Source: CAWACP01 sp963780655 (GTDB lineage Bacteria > Acidobacteriota > Terriglobia > Bryobacterales > Bryobacteraceae). Taken from it: DNA of 64,000 nt. The translations under genes and the position numbers were made by a program. Every line of letters begins with the position of its first letter. The stretch's first letter is position 1. The DNA lies in NCBI GenBank assembly GCA_963780655.1, contig CAWACP010000004.1, forward strand, positions 744,001 through 808,000, read 5' to 3'. The notes beneath the pieces were generated by a model. It worked only from the letters and a program-made list of their open reading frames with translations, was not told the origin of the DNA and made no database searches. Of this stretch, positions 25,229 through 33,983 are shown one piece after another.

Positions 25229-25463
25229 GCAGGCTTCAGCCTAATGCCATATAGTTTTCGACGGCGAGCTGAGTCGAAGTCCCTTTTTGTGGGGCAGGCC
25301 CCCCGGCCTGCGCGGGGCCCCCCGGCCCCGCTGGCCGCGCGGAGAGTAGAGTTGTCGCGTATGGGAGCAGGCCGGCGGGGCGCCGGCCGCGGGCGAGGGC
25401 GCCCGCCACATCGGCCAGGTGTTCGAAAGCGGGAAAACTATATGGCATTGGGCTTCAGCCTGC
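25229..25463. repeat. 235-bp element with 31-bp inverted ends inside a repeat cluster
   Basis: Left end 25229-25259 and right end 25433-25463 are inverted repeats matching at 28 of 31 positions (GCAGGCT..AGC.. ATGCCATATAGTTTTC). Between them are further GC-rich palindromes (GGGGCAGGCC from 25289, GGGCGAGGGCGCCCGCC near 25391). It contains no convincing gene and looks like a non-autonomous, MITE-like or nested REP structure. The rest of the gap between the GH5 and kinase genes (25148-25228, 25464-25769) has no recognised gene; its left part carries an AGTAGAGCAGGC repeat start and its right part a second CAGGC-rich segment. Confidence 0.7.
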
Positions 25464-25769
25464 AAAGCCGAATATGCCGGCTAAAGCAACAGTCCGCAGC
25501 GACAGTAGCGCAGGCCCTCGGCCGGAGACCTGCGTTTTCATCGGCAACGATGTCCCGGCATGAGCGAATGTCGTTTCCGACCCAACCCCGGAATTCGCAC
25601 TTCTCAGCGCCGCAGGCCATCGGAGTGGCCCGATGCCTTCGCGGGCACCCGAGTATTCCAGACGCGTTCAGAAACGTTGGCTGCCAAACGAAGCGGTTTC
25701 TGACCCGGATTGCGCTCGCGAGCGATGCAGCTGAGCGTTCATGCCGGGCGCAGAGACTTCCGTACTTCT

Positions 25770-28397
25770 TCACTTCCTTACCTCACTCCACCAGTTCGTA
25801 GCCACCGTCACCGACGAAGTTGCGCCGCCGTTCGCAGCGATGATCAGGAACCCCTTGCCGTCGGGAGCGATGTCCCAGCTGATGGGGCCGGTGCGAATTC
25901 CGGTGTCCACCATTTCCGTCTGGAACAGAGGCCGCGGGGCGCCGGCATGGAACGCGGCGCCGGTCTCCACCTCCACACTCATCATTGTGTTGTCGGGCGC
26001 AACATAAAACAGCTCTTTGCTGTTCCGTGCCCACCTCGCCATCACGCCGCCGCCTCTGGACACCATCCATTTGCCGCCGTTCGAAGAGGGCGGGAACGGA
26101 ATCACATAAATCTCGCTCTGGCCGGACTCGTTCGAGGTGTAGGCGACCCAGCGTCCGTCAGGAGAAAACTGGCCCTGGTCCTCAGTCGCCGGGCTCTGCG
26201 CCACGACGAACGGTTTTGCATTCGGCTCAGCCGGAATCGCCAACAGGTCCGCGCCCGTTCCTGGATTGATTTGCGCATAAATGATGAATCGCCCATCCGG
26301 CGACCAGCTCTTTGGAACCGCCAGGCCCGGCGTTCGAACCAGCAACTCCTCCGGTCCCGCTCCGTTCGCGAGTTTCCGATAAATACCGTCGCCGGGTCTG
26401 CCGTAGGCTACGTATCGTCCATCCGGCGACCAGACAGGATTCATGCCGCCGTGCCCAAACGTCAGCTGGGTCGCAACTCCATGCGCAAATTCGAGCAGCC
26501 ATATCTGTCCACCGCGATAGTCCGCGAGCTGCTTTCCGTCCGGGGAGATCATCACCGCGGCGCTCGCCTCACCGATAGTGCCGAGCTTTCTGCCCTGCCG
26601 GTCCCGCCAGACGTACTGCCATTTACCACTCTCGCCCGACACATACGCAAGCACTCCGTTGCTGGAGGTGGCCGCGAGCCACCTGGAGGTGCTCGGTTCG
26701 ATTCCCTGCGCCACCTGCAACGGTTCGCCCGCCGCCTCGAGCCGCTTCATGTCGAACGGCAACGCGAGCAGCATGCCGCCGCGAGTGAACAGCACCGCGC
26801 CGACGCGGCTCGCGGACGGCGGCTCGATCACCTCGGCATTGGTATCATCCGGCAGAATACGGCGTGCCTCCGGGCCGTCCATCGAGTTGAGCCAGATGCC
26901 TTGTCGACCCGAAAAAGCACTGAGGGTCGTCAGGTAATGCCGCCCATCGGGCAGGAAAACGGGATAGACCCCATCGTGATGAGGAAGGTCCCTGACGCTT
27001 CCCCCTGCGTCCGACACCACCGGAATTCCGTTCAGTGCGCCAATCAGAATCTCGCCGTTTCGATTCCAGGTCGCGCCCACCGCCCCGAGCGCATCGCAGA
27101 GCGTTTGCACGGGTCCTCCCGATCGATCGATCTTCCTGAGCCTGGCGTCGGCAAAGAAACCGATGAACCGGCTGTCCGGAGACCAGAAGGGATCCGCTGC
27201 CCCGTCGGTGCCGGCCAGCGCGTACGGTTCGAGCGAATCGAGTTTCCGAACCCAGATCTGCTGCTTGCCCTGCCTCACCAGAACCATCGCGATGGCGCGG
27301 CCGTCCGGCGACACCGCGAGCGATCGCACGTGCGAGTTGTCAGGAAGCAGCACGCTCACGCGCGTCACCTGCCTGGGCGCATTCGACGGGCGGAAATACA
27401 GGGCGGCGAGCGCCGCCAGCAGCAACGCGATGAGTACAATGGCGCCGGCCAGCAGCGCGTTCCGGGAGCGCGCGGGCCCAGCGACTGGGACGGCCCCGGG
27501 CGATTCCAGTTCCCACTTCAGGTCTCGCGCGGATTGCCAGCGCTCATCCGGATCCTGTTCCAGACATCTCCCGATCACGCGGCCGAGCGGTGGGGGCAAC
27601 GCGTCGTGCTTTGTTGAACGCTTACCGGTCGCCATCTCCAGCAGCATCAACCCCAGACCGTAGATGTCGGTCCGCGCGTCGGCCTTTTTTCCTTCCAGTT
27701 GCTCCGGGGCCATATACGCGGGAGTTCCCATCACGGCGCCGTGGGCGGTAAGGCCCGGTTCCACGCCCGAGCGGGCCAGTCCGAAATCCAGCACCTTCAC
27801 GCCGGCCCTGGTGAGCATGACATTGCCGGGCTTCAGATCGCGATGAACGATGCCTTTGGCGTGGGCCGCTGCGAGTGCTTCCGCGATTTGCGCTCCGAAT
27901 CGGATGGTCTGCTCGAACGACAGCTTGCCGCGCTTGAGGCGTGCGGCGAGTGTTTCACCGTCCACCAGCTCCATCACCAGATAGTCAGGGCCGACATCGT
28001 ACAGCGTGCATATGTTGGGATGGTTCAGCGCCGCGATGGCTCGCGCCTCCTGCTGGAAGCGGCCGATGAATTCTTCGTTCGAAATCTTGATTGCTACCGG
28101 GCGTCCCAGGCGGGTGTCGGTGGCCCGAAATACCTGGCCCATGCCGCCCCGCGCCAGCGGCCCTTCTATTCTGTAGGGCCCGAGGAATGACCCGACTTCT
28201 GTCTTCGTCACAGCGAGGCCCGCGAACAGGTCCGCGGCGCGCTGGTCGAGCAGCTTGAGGCCGGTTGCCGTATCCTCCGCAAGGAGCTTTTCAACGGCGC
28301 CACGAATTTCCGGGTCCGCTCCGGCAAGAACGTGCTCCCCGCTCTCACGAGCCGAGTGGTACAGTCGCTCGATCTCCCGCCAGCGCTGTGACGTCAG
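25770..28397 (-). CDS. Ser/Thr protein kinase with TolB/WD40-like propeller
   Basis: 875 aa if started at CTG 28395-28397. The first 60 residues (SQRWREIERLYHSARE, then a helix pair to about 60) form the leader domain that usually opens acidobacterial kinases with MTxERW; no ATG, GTG or TTG exists in frame before it, the first being GTG at 28211, which would remove the domain. Then a PASTA-less kinase: GPLARGGMGQVFRA, VAIKI, catalytic IVHRDLKPGNVM, DFGLA, activation segment MGTPAYMAPE. One membrane helix lies at about residues 307-328, then an extracytoplasmic six-bladed propeller with SPDGR repeats. Probably senses an outside signal through the propeller. Confidence 0.9.
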   Translation of the reverse strand: MTSQRWREIERLYHSARESGEHVLAGADPEIRGAVEKLLAEDTATGLKLLDQRAADLFAGLAVTKTEVGSFLGPYRIEGPLARGGMGQVFRATDTRLGRPVAIKISNEEFIGRFQQEARAIAALNHPNICTLYDVGPDYLVMELVDGETLAARLKRGKLSFEQTIRFGAQIAEALAAAHAKGIVHRDLKPGNVMLTRAGVKVLDFGLARSGVEPGLTAHGAVMGTPAYMAPEQLEGKKADARTDIYGLGLMLLEMATGKRSTKHDALPPPLGRVIGRCLEQDPDERWQSARDLKWELESPGAVPVAGPARSRNALLAGAIVLIALLLAALAALYFRPSNAPRQVTRVSVLLPDNSHVRSLAVSPDGRAIAMVLVRQGKQQIWVRKLDSLEPYALAGTDGAADPFWSPDSRFIGFFADARLRKIDRSGGPVQTLCDALGAVGATWNRNGEILIGALNGIPVVSDAGGSVRDLPHHDGVYPVFLPDGRHYLTTLSAFSGRQGIWLNSMDGPEARRILPDDTNAEVIEPPSASRVGAVLFTRGGMLLALPFDMKRLEAAGEPLQVAQGIEPSTSRWLAATSSNGVLAYVSGESGKWQYVWRDRQGRKLGTIGEASAAVMISPDGKQLADYRGGQIWLLEFAHGVATQLTFGHGGMNPVWSPDGRYVAYGRPGDGIYRKLANGAGPEELLVRTPGLAVPKSWSPDGRFIIYAQINPGTGADLLAIPAEPNAKPFVVAQSPATEDQGQFSPDGRWVAYTSNESGQSEIYVIPFPPSSNGGKWMVSRGGGVMARWARNSKELFYVAPDNTMMSVEVETGAAFHAGAPRPLFQTEMVDTGIRTGPISWDIAPDGKGFLIIAANGGATSSVTVATNWWSEVRK

Positions 28398-28642
28398 ACA
28401 TCACCCCAGTGAAACCTTCAATGATATTGCGCCCGGGCCGGCGCCGCAAGGCGTTTTCAACGCTCAGAGCGCGGGCTCTCCACGGGCTGCTTCACCCATG
28501 CCGCGACTCGGCCGACCGATTGGCGGTCGACGCCGGCTCACCGGTAGCTTTGACGGGGTGCGTGTCAAATCAGGCGGACCGCGCGGCCGCAGGCGTTGCG
28601 CGGTACCAGCGTAATCCTGGCCTTTCACACGGCAATTAGGCA
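28398..28642. other. Divergent spacer, nothing recognised
   Basis: With the promoter and leader that follow, 325 bases separate the kinase from the small gene at 28723. This part contains several GC-rich short palindromes but no gene I can support; frames reading through it give no recognisable protein. Confidence 0.4.
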
Positions 28643-28671
28643 TTGACAGCCACCATTGCTTTCGGTAATCT
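28643..28671 (+). promoter_or_regulatory. Sigma-70-type promoter of the radical SAM cassette
   Basis: TTGACA at 28643-28648 and TAATCT at 28666-28671 with a 17-bp spacer, about 50 nt before the start codon of the first gene of the cassette. It is one of the best -35/-10 matches in the window. Confidence 0.65.
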
Positions 28672-28722
28672 GGCTCTCGCGTCGTACCAGTACTACGGCC
28701 ACACTGGACAGGAGATAGCGAA

Positions 28723-28959
28723 ATGCCGCCAACACCGGAAGAGAAAATCGCGAGTGTCTCATCTGCCTGGCTTCCCCACCGTCCGGGGATTCAAACCGAC
28801 CCAATCTGGATGGAATACGCCCTGCAGCATGGAGACCCCGCAACGCAGGCTCAACTTTCCGCGGTCCGACTACAGACTGTCGCCAACGTATACCACGCCA
28901 TTGCCGACGGGGCCGCGAATGCCGCTAAAGTAATGGCGGCCAAAAAGTCCGGTGGCTGA
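28723..28959 (+). CDS. Small protein upstream of a B12-radical SAM enzyme (possible peptide substrate)
   Basis: 78-aa protein that I do not recognise. It has a good ribosome site (AGGAGA) 7 nt before the ATG and overlaps the radical SAM gene by 8 nt. It is soluble with no Cys, mostly helical from residue 28 (IWMEYALQHGDPATQAQL) to 70, and ends AKKSGG. Position and coupling suggest it is either the substrate peptide of the radical SAM enzyme and sulfotransferase or a small partner subunit. The recognisable core-peptide hallmarks (Cys/Ser/Thr-rich or repeat tail) are missing, so the precursor idea is an inference only. Confidence 0.75.
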   Translation: MPPTPEEKIASVSSAWLPHRPGIQTDPIWMEYALQHGDPATQAQLSAVRLQTVANVYHAIADGAANAAKVMAAKKSGG

Positions 28960-30589
28960 CCTGAGAACCCCCCAATCCACTGGTCCTGATGCCGATGTTG
29001 TGCTTATCGGCTATCAGGATCAGGGGAATCTCGGCATGGGGTATCTCGCGGCCGTGCTGCAGCAGCAGGGCAGGCGCGTTGAAATGCTGGAGATTCGCGA
29101 CGGCCCCGAGGCAATCGTCGAACGTCTTGCCGGCCGGGAACCTCTGGTGGTGGGTTTTTCGCTGATTTTTCAGTACTTCCTTCCCCAGTATCGCCACGTG
29201 GCGATGCGTCTCCGCGAAGCCGGAATTAGCAGTCACTTTACCATCGGCGGTCATTACCCGAGTCTCTGCCACGACGAATTGCTCCGGAATTTTCCGGAAA
29301 TGGACAGCGTCGTTCGATATGAGGGCGAGGCCACGCTTGCCGACTTGGTGGACACCCTCAGTCGGGGCGACAACTGGAAGCAGCTACCTGGCATCGCCTA
29401 CCTGTCGGAGGGCGAAGTGGTGGTCACGGAACCGCGAGCGCTCGCCCACGATCTCGATTCCCTTCCTTTTCCTTACCGGCCCTATGACCCTGAGTACGTC
29501 GGCGGATTTCCCACTTTACCTTTGCTCGCCAGCCGGGGCTGCGCGCGCCGTTGCTCGTTCTGTTCCATCCACACGTTTTATCGGACTGCGCCGGGCAAAG
29601 TTGTCCGGGTTCGTCAGCCGGCAAAGGTCGTGGAGGAAATGCTGTTGCTCGAGCGCAGGTTCGGAATTCGCGTCTTCCTTTTTCAGGACGACGATTTCCC
29701 GCTCTGGGGGCCGGCTGGACGGCGTTGGGCGGCTGAACTGACGGGAAGATTACACGACAGTGGACTTGCCAGGCGTACGGTATGGAAGATCAGCTGCCGC
29801 GGCGAATATGTTGAGCCCGAGTTATTCCTGAGCCTGCGCGATGCCGGGTTGTTTCTCGTGTACATGGGCATCGAGTCGGGAGTGGATCAGGGACTCAGGA
29901 TTTTACATAAAGAGATGACGGCGCAGGGAAACCTGGCCGCGGTGCAGACGCTCAAGGACGTCGGCTTGCTCTTCTCGTATGGCTTCATGCTCTTCGATCC
30001 GTCGAGCACGTTCGAATCTGTCCGCGAAAATGTCACCTTTCTGAGGAAAATCGTGGGGGATGGCTCCGCGGCGGCAACGTTCTGCCGCATGTTGCCGTAT
30101 GGCGGTACGCCGATTCGCGATCTGCTTCTGCGAGAAGGCCGGCTCCGTGGAGACCTGACTCATCCGGACTATGTGTTTCTGGACACCCGGCTCAATGAGT
30201 ATCATCTTCTCCTGAGTAAAGCTGCGCGCCCCTGGCTCGATCAGGGAGGACTTTCGCACCAGATCAGCTATGCGTGGGACGAACTGGAAGCAGTGAGGCG
30301 CCTGGTTCCAGGAACCACCGGCAGTGCAGTCTACGCGGGCGCGTTGCGTCGTCTCACCGCCGACAGCAACGAGAGGCTCTTCCGACTGGTGGAAGAAACG
30401 TCGGTTGCATTCGAAGCTGGAGATCGGACGGGATTCGACCCCGCGACGGCGCAGCTTTACTGCGATCAGGCCGGTGCGCAACTCATGCGGCTGCGGAACG
30501 AGTTCATTTCCGACAATATTCTCCTGCTGGCGGATTCGGTGAACGCGGATTGCTCGAGCGGGCCCGTGCTGGCGCCCCAGGTGCACTAG
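28952..30589 (+). CDS. Cobalamin-binding-domain radical SAM protein
   Basis: 545 aa. Residues 13-135 resemble the B12-binding Rossmann domain common in this class (VVLIGYQDQGNLGMGYLAAVL, VVGFSLIFQYFLPQY, IGGHYPSLCHDELL), without the DxHxxG base-off motif. The radical SAM domain has the iron-sulfur motif C197-x3-C201-x2-C204 in RGCARRCSFCSI, and IESGVDQGLRILHK later. The C-terminal 130 residues are helical and unassigned. Such enzymes methylate or rearrange unactivated carbons. GTG at 28952 lies within the preceding small gene; a sulfotransferase follows, suggesting one modification pathway. Confidence 0.88.
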   Translation: MADLRTPQSTGPDADVVLIGYQDQGNLGMGYLAAVLQQQGRRVEMLEIRDGPEAIVERLAGREPLVVGFSLIFQYFLPQYRHVAMRLREAGISSHFTIGGHYPSLCHDELLRNFPEMDSVVRYEGEATLADLVDTLSRGDNWKQLPGIAYLSEGEVVVTEPRALAHDLDSLPFPYRPYDPEYVGGFPTLPLLASRGCARRCSFCSIHTFYRTAPGKVVRVRQPAKVVEEMLLLERRFGIRVFLFQDDDFPLWGPAGRRWAAELTGRLHDSGLARRTVWKISCRGEYVEPELFLSLRDAGLFLVYMGIESGVDQGLRILHKEMTAQGNLAAVQTLKDVGLLFSYGFMLFDPSSTFESVRENVTFLRKIVGDGSAAATFCRMLPYGGTPIRDLLLREGRLRGDLTHPDYVFLDTRLNEYHLLLSKAARPWLDQGGLSHQISYAWDELEAVRRLVPGTTGSAVYAGALRRLTADSNERLFRLVEETSVAFEAGDRTGFDPATAQLYCDQAGAQLMRLRNEFISDNILLLADSVNADCSSGPVLAPQVH

Positions 30590-30617
30590 CCGAATCGCGC
30601 TGCAAGGACGTACGCGG

Positions 30618-31553
30618 ATGGGCGGGAACCTGATCGAAGCTCCTTTGCGCGATCCGTGCAGGTTCGCGCCCATCTTCCTGCTTGCGCCTGCCCGCTCCTG
30701 TTCCTCCATCGTGTGCACAATGGTTGGACAGCATCCGCAGTTAGCCGGGCTGCCGGAGCTGAAACTCTTCTCCTACGCGACCGTTGGCGAGTTGGAGGCG
30801 TCCCTCCCACGATACTGGATCGATCGAGGCGTCGCGCACCGCAGCCCCGGACTGGTTCGTGCAATCGCCGAGTATAGGTTCCATGCACAGGACGCCGACG
30901 CGTTGGCCCTTGCACGCACCTGGCTGCGGGACCGATCGCACTGGAACGGCGCGTGCGTTCTGGACTCCCTGTTGCATGAGCTTGCGCCGCGTGCCGGCGT
31001 CGAGAAATCGCCCGAGAATGTCGCCGACGACCGCTCGCTGGAGATGCTGTCCTCCGCGTACCCGCGGGCGCGATACCTGCATTTGGTCCGGCACCCGATA
31101 GCCACGCAACGATCGGCCCAGGAGCACTGGAATCGCCTTTTTCCGGAACGCCCGCTCAACGGTGAGCCCATGGCGGGCGTTGCGAGTTGGCTGGAGACTC
31201 ACTGCCGGATCCTGCGCTTTGCTTCCGCTCTGGGAAGCAACCGTTATATGCGGGTAAGGGCTGAGGATGTTCTGAACCACTCACGCCAGCAGCTTGGCAT
31301 GATTGCGGAATGGCTGGGAATCCGCTCCGACAGCGATGCCATCGAGGCGATGATCCACCCGGAGAGGTCGCCATTCGCGCGGTTCGGGGCGGAGGACAGC
31401 GGGATCGTCGGCGGGAACGACCCCGGTTTCCTGAGCAATCCAATACCTCGCAAGGTGCAGGTTCTCGCCGATGTGAAGCAGCCGCCCGGCTGGGTGGGAG
31501 ACGAGAGCCTGTGGCAGATGACGGCCGATCTGGCAAACTGCCTGGGTTATTGA
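30618..31553 (+). CDS. Sulfotransferase (PAPS-dependent)
   Basis: 311 aa. The phosphosulfate loop is APARSCSSIVCTMVGQHPQL (residues about 23-42), and the 3'-phosphate-binding segment RYLHLVRHPIATQRS lies near residue 155, as in the Sulfotransfer_3 group. It would transfer sulfate from PAPS to a hydroxyl or amine. It follows the radical SAM gene by 28 nt and is probably the last gene of the three-gene cassette; what is sulfated is unknown. Confidence 0.85.
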   Translation: MGGNLIEAPLRDPCRFAPIFLLAPARSCSSIVCTMVGQHPQLAGLPELKLFSYATVGELEASLPRYWIDRGVAHRSPGLVRAIAEYRFHAQDADALALARTWLRDRSHWNGACVLDSLLHELAPRAGVEKSPENVADDRSLEMLSSAYPRARYLHLVRHPIATQRSAQEHWNRLFPERPLNGEPMAGVASWLETHCRILRFASALGSNRYMRVRAEDVLNHSRQQLGMIAEWLGIRSDSDAIEAMIHPERSPFARFGAEDSGIVGGNDPGFLSNPIPRKVQVLADVKQPPGWVGDESLWQMTADLANCLGY

Positions 31554-31594
31554 AGCTTGAGAGCCGCCGCGTGCCGGAGTTCTGCCACGGGCTG

Positions 31595-32509
31595 TTACGC
31601 GGTGCGCAGGAAGCTCTCGAGGTCGCTCTCGCTCACCTCGGGCTCGCCCGGAGCGACGTTGTTCAGCTTTCCGGCTTTCATCCACTTCTCCAGCTCATCG
31701 ACAAGACGGAAGAGGTGATCGAACGACTCCACCACGAACAGCAGCGGCTGGAAATGATGAATCTCGAACCCCTGGTTGATGGCCCACTCAATCTGAATCG
31801 GGAAGCGCTGCACCTCGGGCGATTCGATGGCATGCTCCAGCTCGCCGAAGGAACTGAGCAGACCGCTCCCGTAGGCTTTCAACCCTTCCGGCGAGCGCAT
31901 CAGGCCGAACTCCACCGTAAACCAGAAAAACCGCGCCATCGCTCGGATGATGCTCGTGAGCGCGTGAATGCGGGTGTCGTGATCGCGAATGCCGGATACC
32001 AGATCGGCGGCGGTGTGCGCGCACTCGCCGAAGCGCACCAGCGTATCGGCAAATGCCTTGTCGGTGTGCATGGGCACGTGGCCGGCGATGTCGTGGAAGA
32101 TATCCGGTTCCGGCAGATAGTCGAGTTTATCGGAGCGGCGAATGGTGACGGTGGTGGGGAACCGGCGATTGCGCAGGCAATCAAAGAACAGGAACGCGGG
32201 GACGTAGCCGCTGACCGCTTTGGCCTGAAATCCGGTGAGCGGCTGCAGGAACCGATTCACGTCCTCCAGCCGGGGAATCTTCAGAGGGTCGAGGCACAAG
32301 GAAGACACGCCGTGTAAGAAATGCGGATTGGCGTACCGCCGCCACCGCTCCCCCATGCGCGAGTATAGCCTGCGCCAGGATTCGTGGTTCTCTTCTGAAT
32401 ATAATTCGTACGGCTGCAGGATAAACAGCTCGCCATTGTGACGGGCCTGGTCGATAAAAGGAGCTTCGGAAGTCGTCAGCCCTGCCTCGGAAACCAGCGT
32501 AGCGGCCAT
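31595..32509 (-). CDS. phhA: Phenylalanine 4-monooxygenase
   Basis: 304-aa tetrahydropterin-dependent hydroxylase converting phenylalanine to tyrosine. The non-heme iron site is seen in PDIFHDIAGHVPMHTD (two His), with the third ligand Glu in FFWFTVEFGLM. Single catalytic domain without the eukaryotic ACT regulatory domain, as usual for bacteria (about 260-300 aa). Stands alone, divergent from the cytochrome c-like gene with little spacing. Confidence 0.95.
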   Translation of the reverse strand: MAATLVSEAGLTTSEAPFIDQARHNGELFILQPYELYSEENHESWRRLYSRMGERWRRYANPHFLHGVSSLCLDPLKIPRLEDVNRFLQPLTGFQAKAVSGYVPAFLFFDCLRNRRFPTTVTIRRSDKLDYLPEPDIFHDIAGHVPMHTDKAFADTLVRFGECAHTAADLVSGIRDHDTRIHALTSIIRAMARFFWFTVEFGLMRSPEGLKAYGSGLLSSFGELEHAIESPEVQRFPIQIEWAINQGFEIHHFQPLLFVVESFDHLFRLVDELEKWMKAGKLNNVAPGEPEVSESDLESFLRTA

Positions 32510-32547
32510 CGCAAGCCCTCCAGCTATGGCGATTGTAAGCGATTTTC

Positions 32548-33909
32548 ATGCCAAACACCACAGCAATGTGGTGCTTATCTGGCACGGATAGCTGTAACGC
32601 TCTGAACCGCTCTGCGCGTCTGCTCTCCTTGCCTCCCTCACTGCTGCTGGCAGCGCTGGTTACGGCGCTGTCCGGGGCCGCCGCGACGCCGGCCGCGCCG
32701 ACGTTTTACAAGGATGTCCTGCCCATTCTGCAGCGGCATTGCCAGTCGTGCCACCGAACGGGCGAGATCGCGCCCATGCCCCTGACTACCTGGCAGGAAA
32801 CACGGCCGTGGGCGCGCGCCATTCAGGAAGCGGTCACGCTGCGCCGGATGCCGCCCTGGTTTGCGAACCCGAAGTTCGGGCATTTCGCCAACGACGCTTC
32901 GCTCTCGGACGACGAAATCCGCACGATACAGGGGTGGGTGGAGAACGGCTCGCAGGAGGGGTTACGGGAGCAGGCGCCCAGGCCGGTGAACTGGCCTTCG
33001 GGATGGAACATCGAGCCGGACATCATCCTCTCCATGCCACAGCCGTTCCGCATTCCCGCCAGGGCCACCATCGATTACCAGTACCTGATCCTGCCCACGC
33101 ACTTCTTCTCCGACCGCTGGGTGAAGGCGGTGGAGATTCGTCCGAGCAATCGCGCCGTAGTGCATCACGCCGTCCTGTATGTACGCGAGCCGGGCTCCGC
33201 GTGGCTGCGTGGCGTCCCGCCCGGCGTGATGTACGCGCCGCCGGCCAGCGATGCGAACGCCCTGAGGGATGCGCGCGACACGAAGGCCGACATCCTGGCC
33301 ATCTACACGCCGGGGTCCGGACCTGCCGTGTGTCCGCCGGGCATGGCGAAGAAGGTCCCCGCCGGGTCCGATCTGGTGCTGCAGTTCCACTACACGTCAC
33401 GCGACAAGGACGCGGAGGACCAGACCGACATCGGCATAGTGATGATGAACGGTGAGCCAACCGCGCGCATTCTGACTCTGCAGATGGGCAGCGACAACTT
33501 CGTCATCCCTCCGGGCGACCGCGACTATCGCACCACCGTGACCGGTACGATGCCGCGCGATGCGTTGCTGCTGAGCCTGTTCCCGCACATGCACCTCCGC
33601 GGCAGCGAGTTCGAATTCCGGGTGATCCCGCCGGGCGGCCCGCCGGAAACGCTGCTCGATGTGAAGCCGTTCAATTTCTACTGGCAGCTTTCCTACACGT
33701 TGGCGACCCCGCGCCAACTGCATCGCGGCGACCGTCTGGTATGGACCGGCCATTTCAATAACTCCGCCGACAACCCGGCGAATCCCGATCCGTCGGCGGA
33801 GGTGCGGTGGGGCGAGCAGAGCTGGCAGGAGATGATGATCGGCTTCTTCGATGTCGCGGTTGAGCCGGACGTGGACAAAGCGGCGTTCTTCGCCGCGCGA
33901 TACAAGTAA
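32548..33909 (+). CDS. Secreted cytochrome c/copper-monooxygenase-like protein
   Basis: 453 aa, exported. After the signal sequence there is a heme-binding region with CQSCH near residue 68 (LPILQRHCQSCHRTGEIAPM) and Met residues available as the distal ligand (RRMPPWFAN). A domain resembling copper type II ascorbate-dependent monooxygenases follows (RAVVHHAVLYV, HYTSR, LFPHMHLRGSEFEF), with the His-His and HMH pairs expected for two copper sites. Substrate unknown. The ATG at 32548 is only 38 bp from divergent phhA; a TTG at 32629 gives a neater signal peptide and more room for promoters. Confidence 0.82.
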   Translation: MPNTTAMWCLSGTDSCNALNRSARLLSLPPSLLLAALVTALSGAAATPAAPTFYKDVLPILQRHCQSCHRTGEIAPMPLTTWQETRPWARAIQEAVTLRRMPPWFANPKFGHFANDASLSDDEIRTIQGWVENGSQEGLREQAPRPVNWPSGWNIEPDIILSMPQPFRIPARATIDYQYLILPTHFFSDRWVKAVEIRPSNRAVVHHAVLYVREPGSAWLRGVPPGVMYAPPASDANALRDARDTKADILAIYTPGSGPAVCPPGMAKKVPAGSDLVLQFHYTSRDKDAEDQTDIGIVMMNGEPTARILTLQMGSDNFVIPPGDRDYRTTVTGTMPRDALLLSLFPHMHLRGSEFEFRVIPPGGPPETLLDVKPFNFYWQLSYTLATPRQLHRGDRLVWTGHFNNSADNPANPDPSAEVRWGEQSWQEMMIGFFDVAVEPDVDKAAFFAARYK

Positions 33910-33983
33910 GCCGCTCGCGTATACTGCTGGTAAAGCCCCGTTTCAACGGACACGCGCGTAAGTCACAGAAGGAGAATTTTCGA

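Noticed and set aside
25236..25448. Small minus-strand ORFs inside the inverted-repeat element
   Set aside because: The predicted product simply mirrors the repeat ends and GC-rich palindromes; no ribosome site or homology.
25710..27617. 635-codon plus-strand open frame opposite the kinase propeller
   Set aside because: It is antisense to the propeller coding sequence and shows no domain; the kinase frame on the minus strand has clear motifs.
28643..28933. 96-codon frame beginning at TTG 28643
   Set aside because: Its TTG is the -35 box of the promoter, and it overlaps the better supported 78-aa gene in another frame that has a ribosome site.
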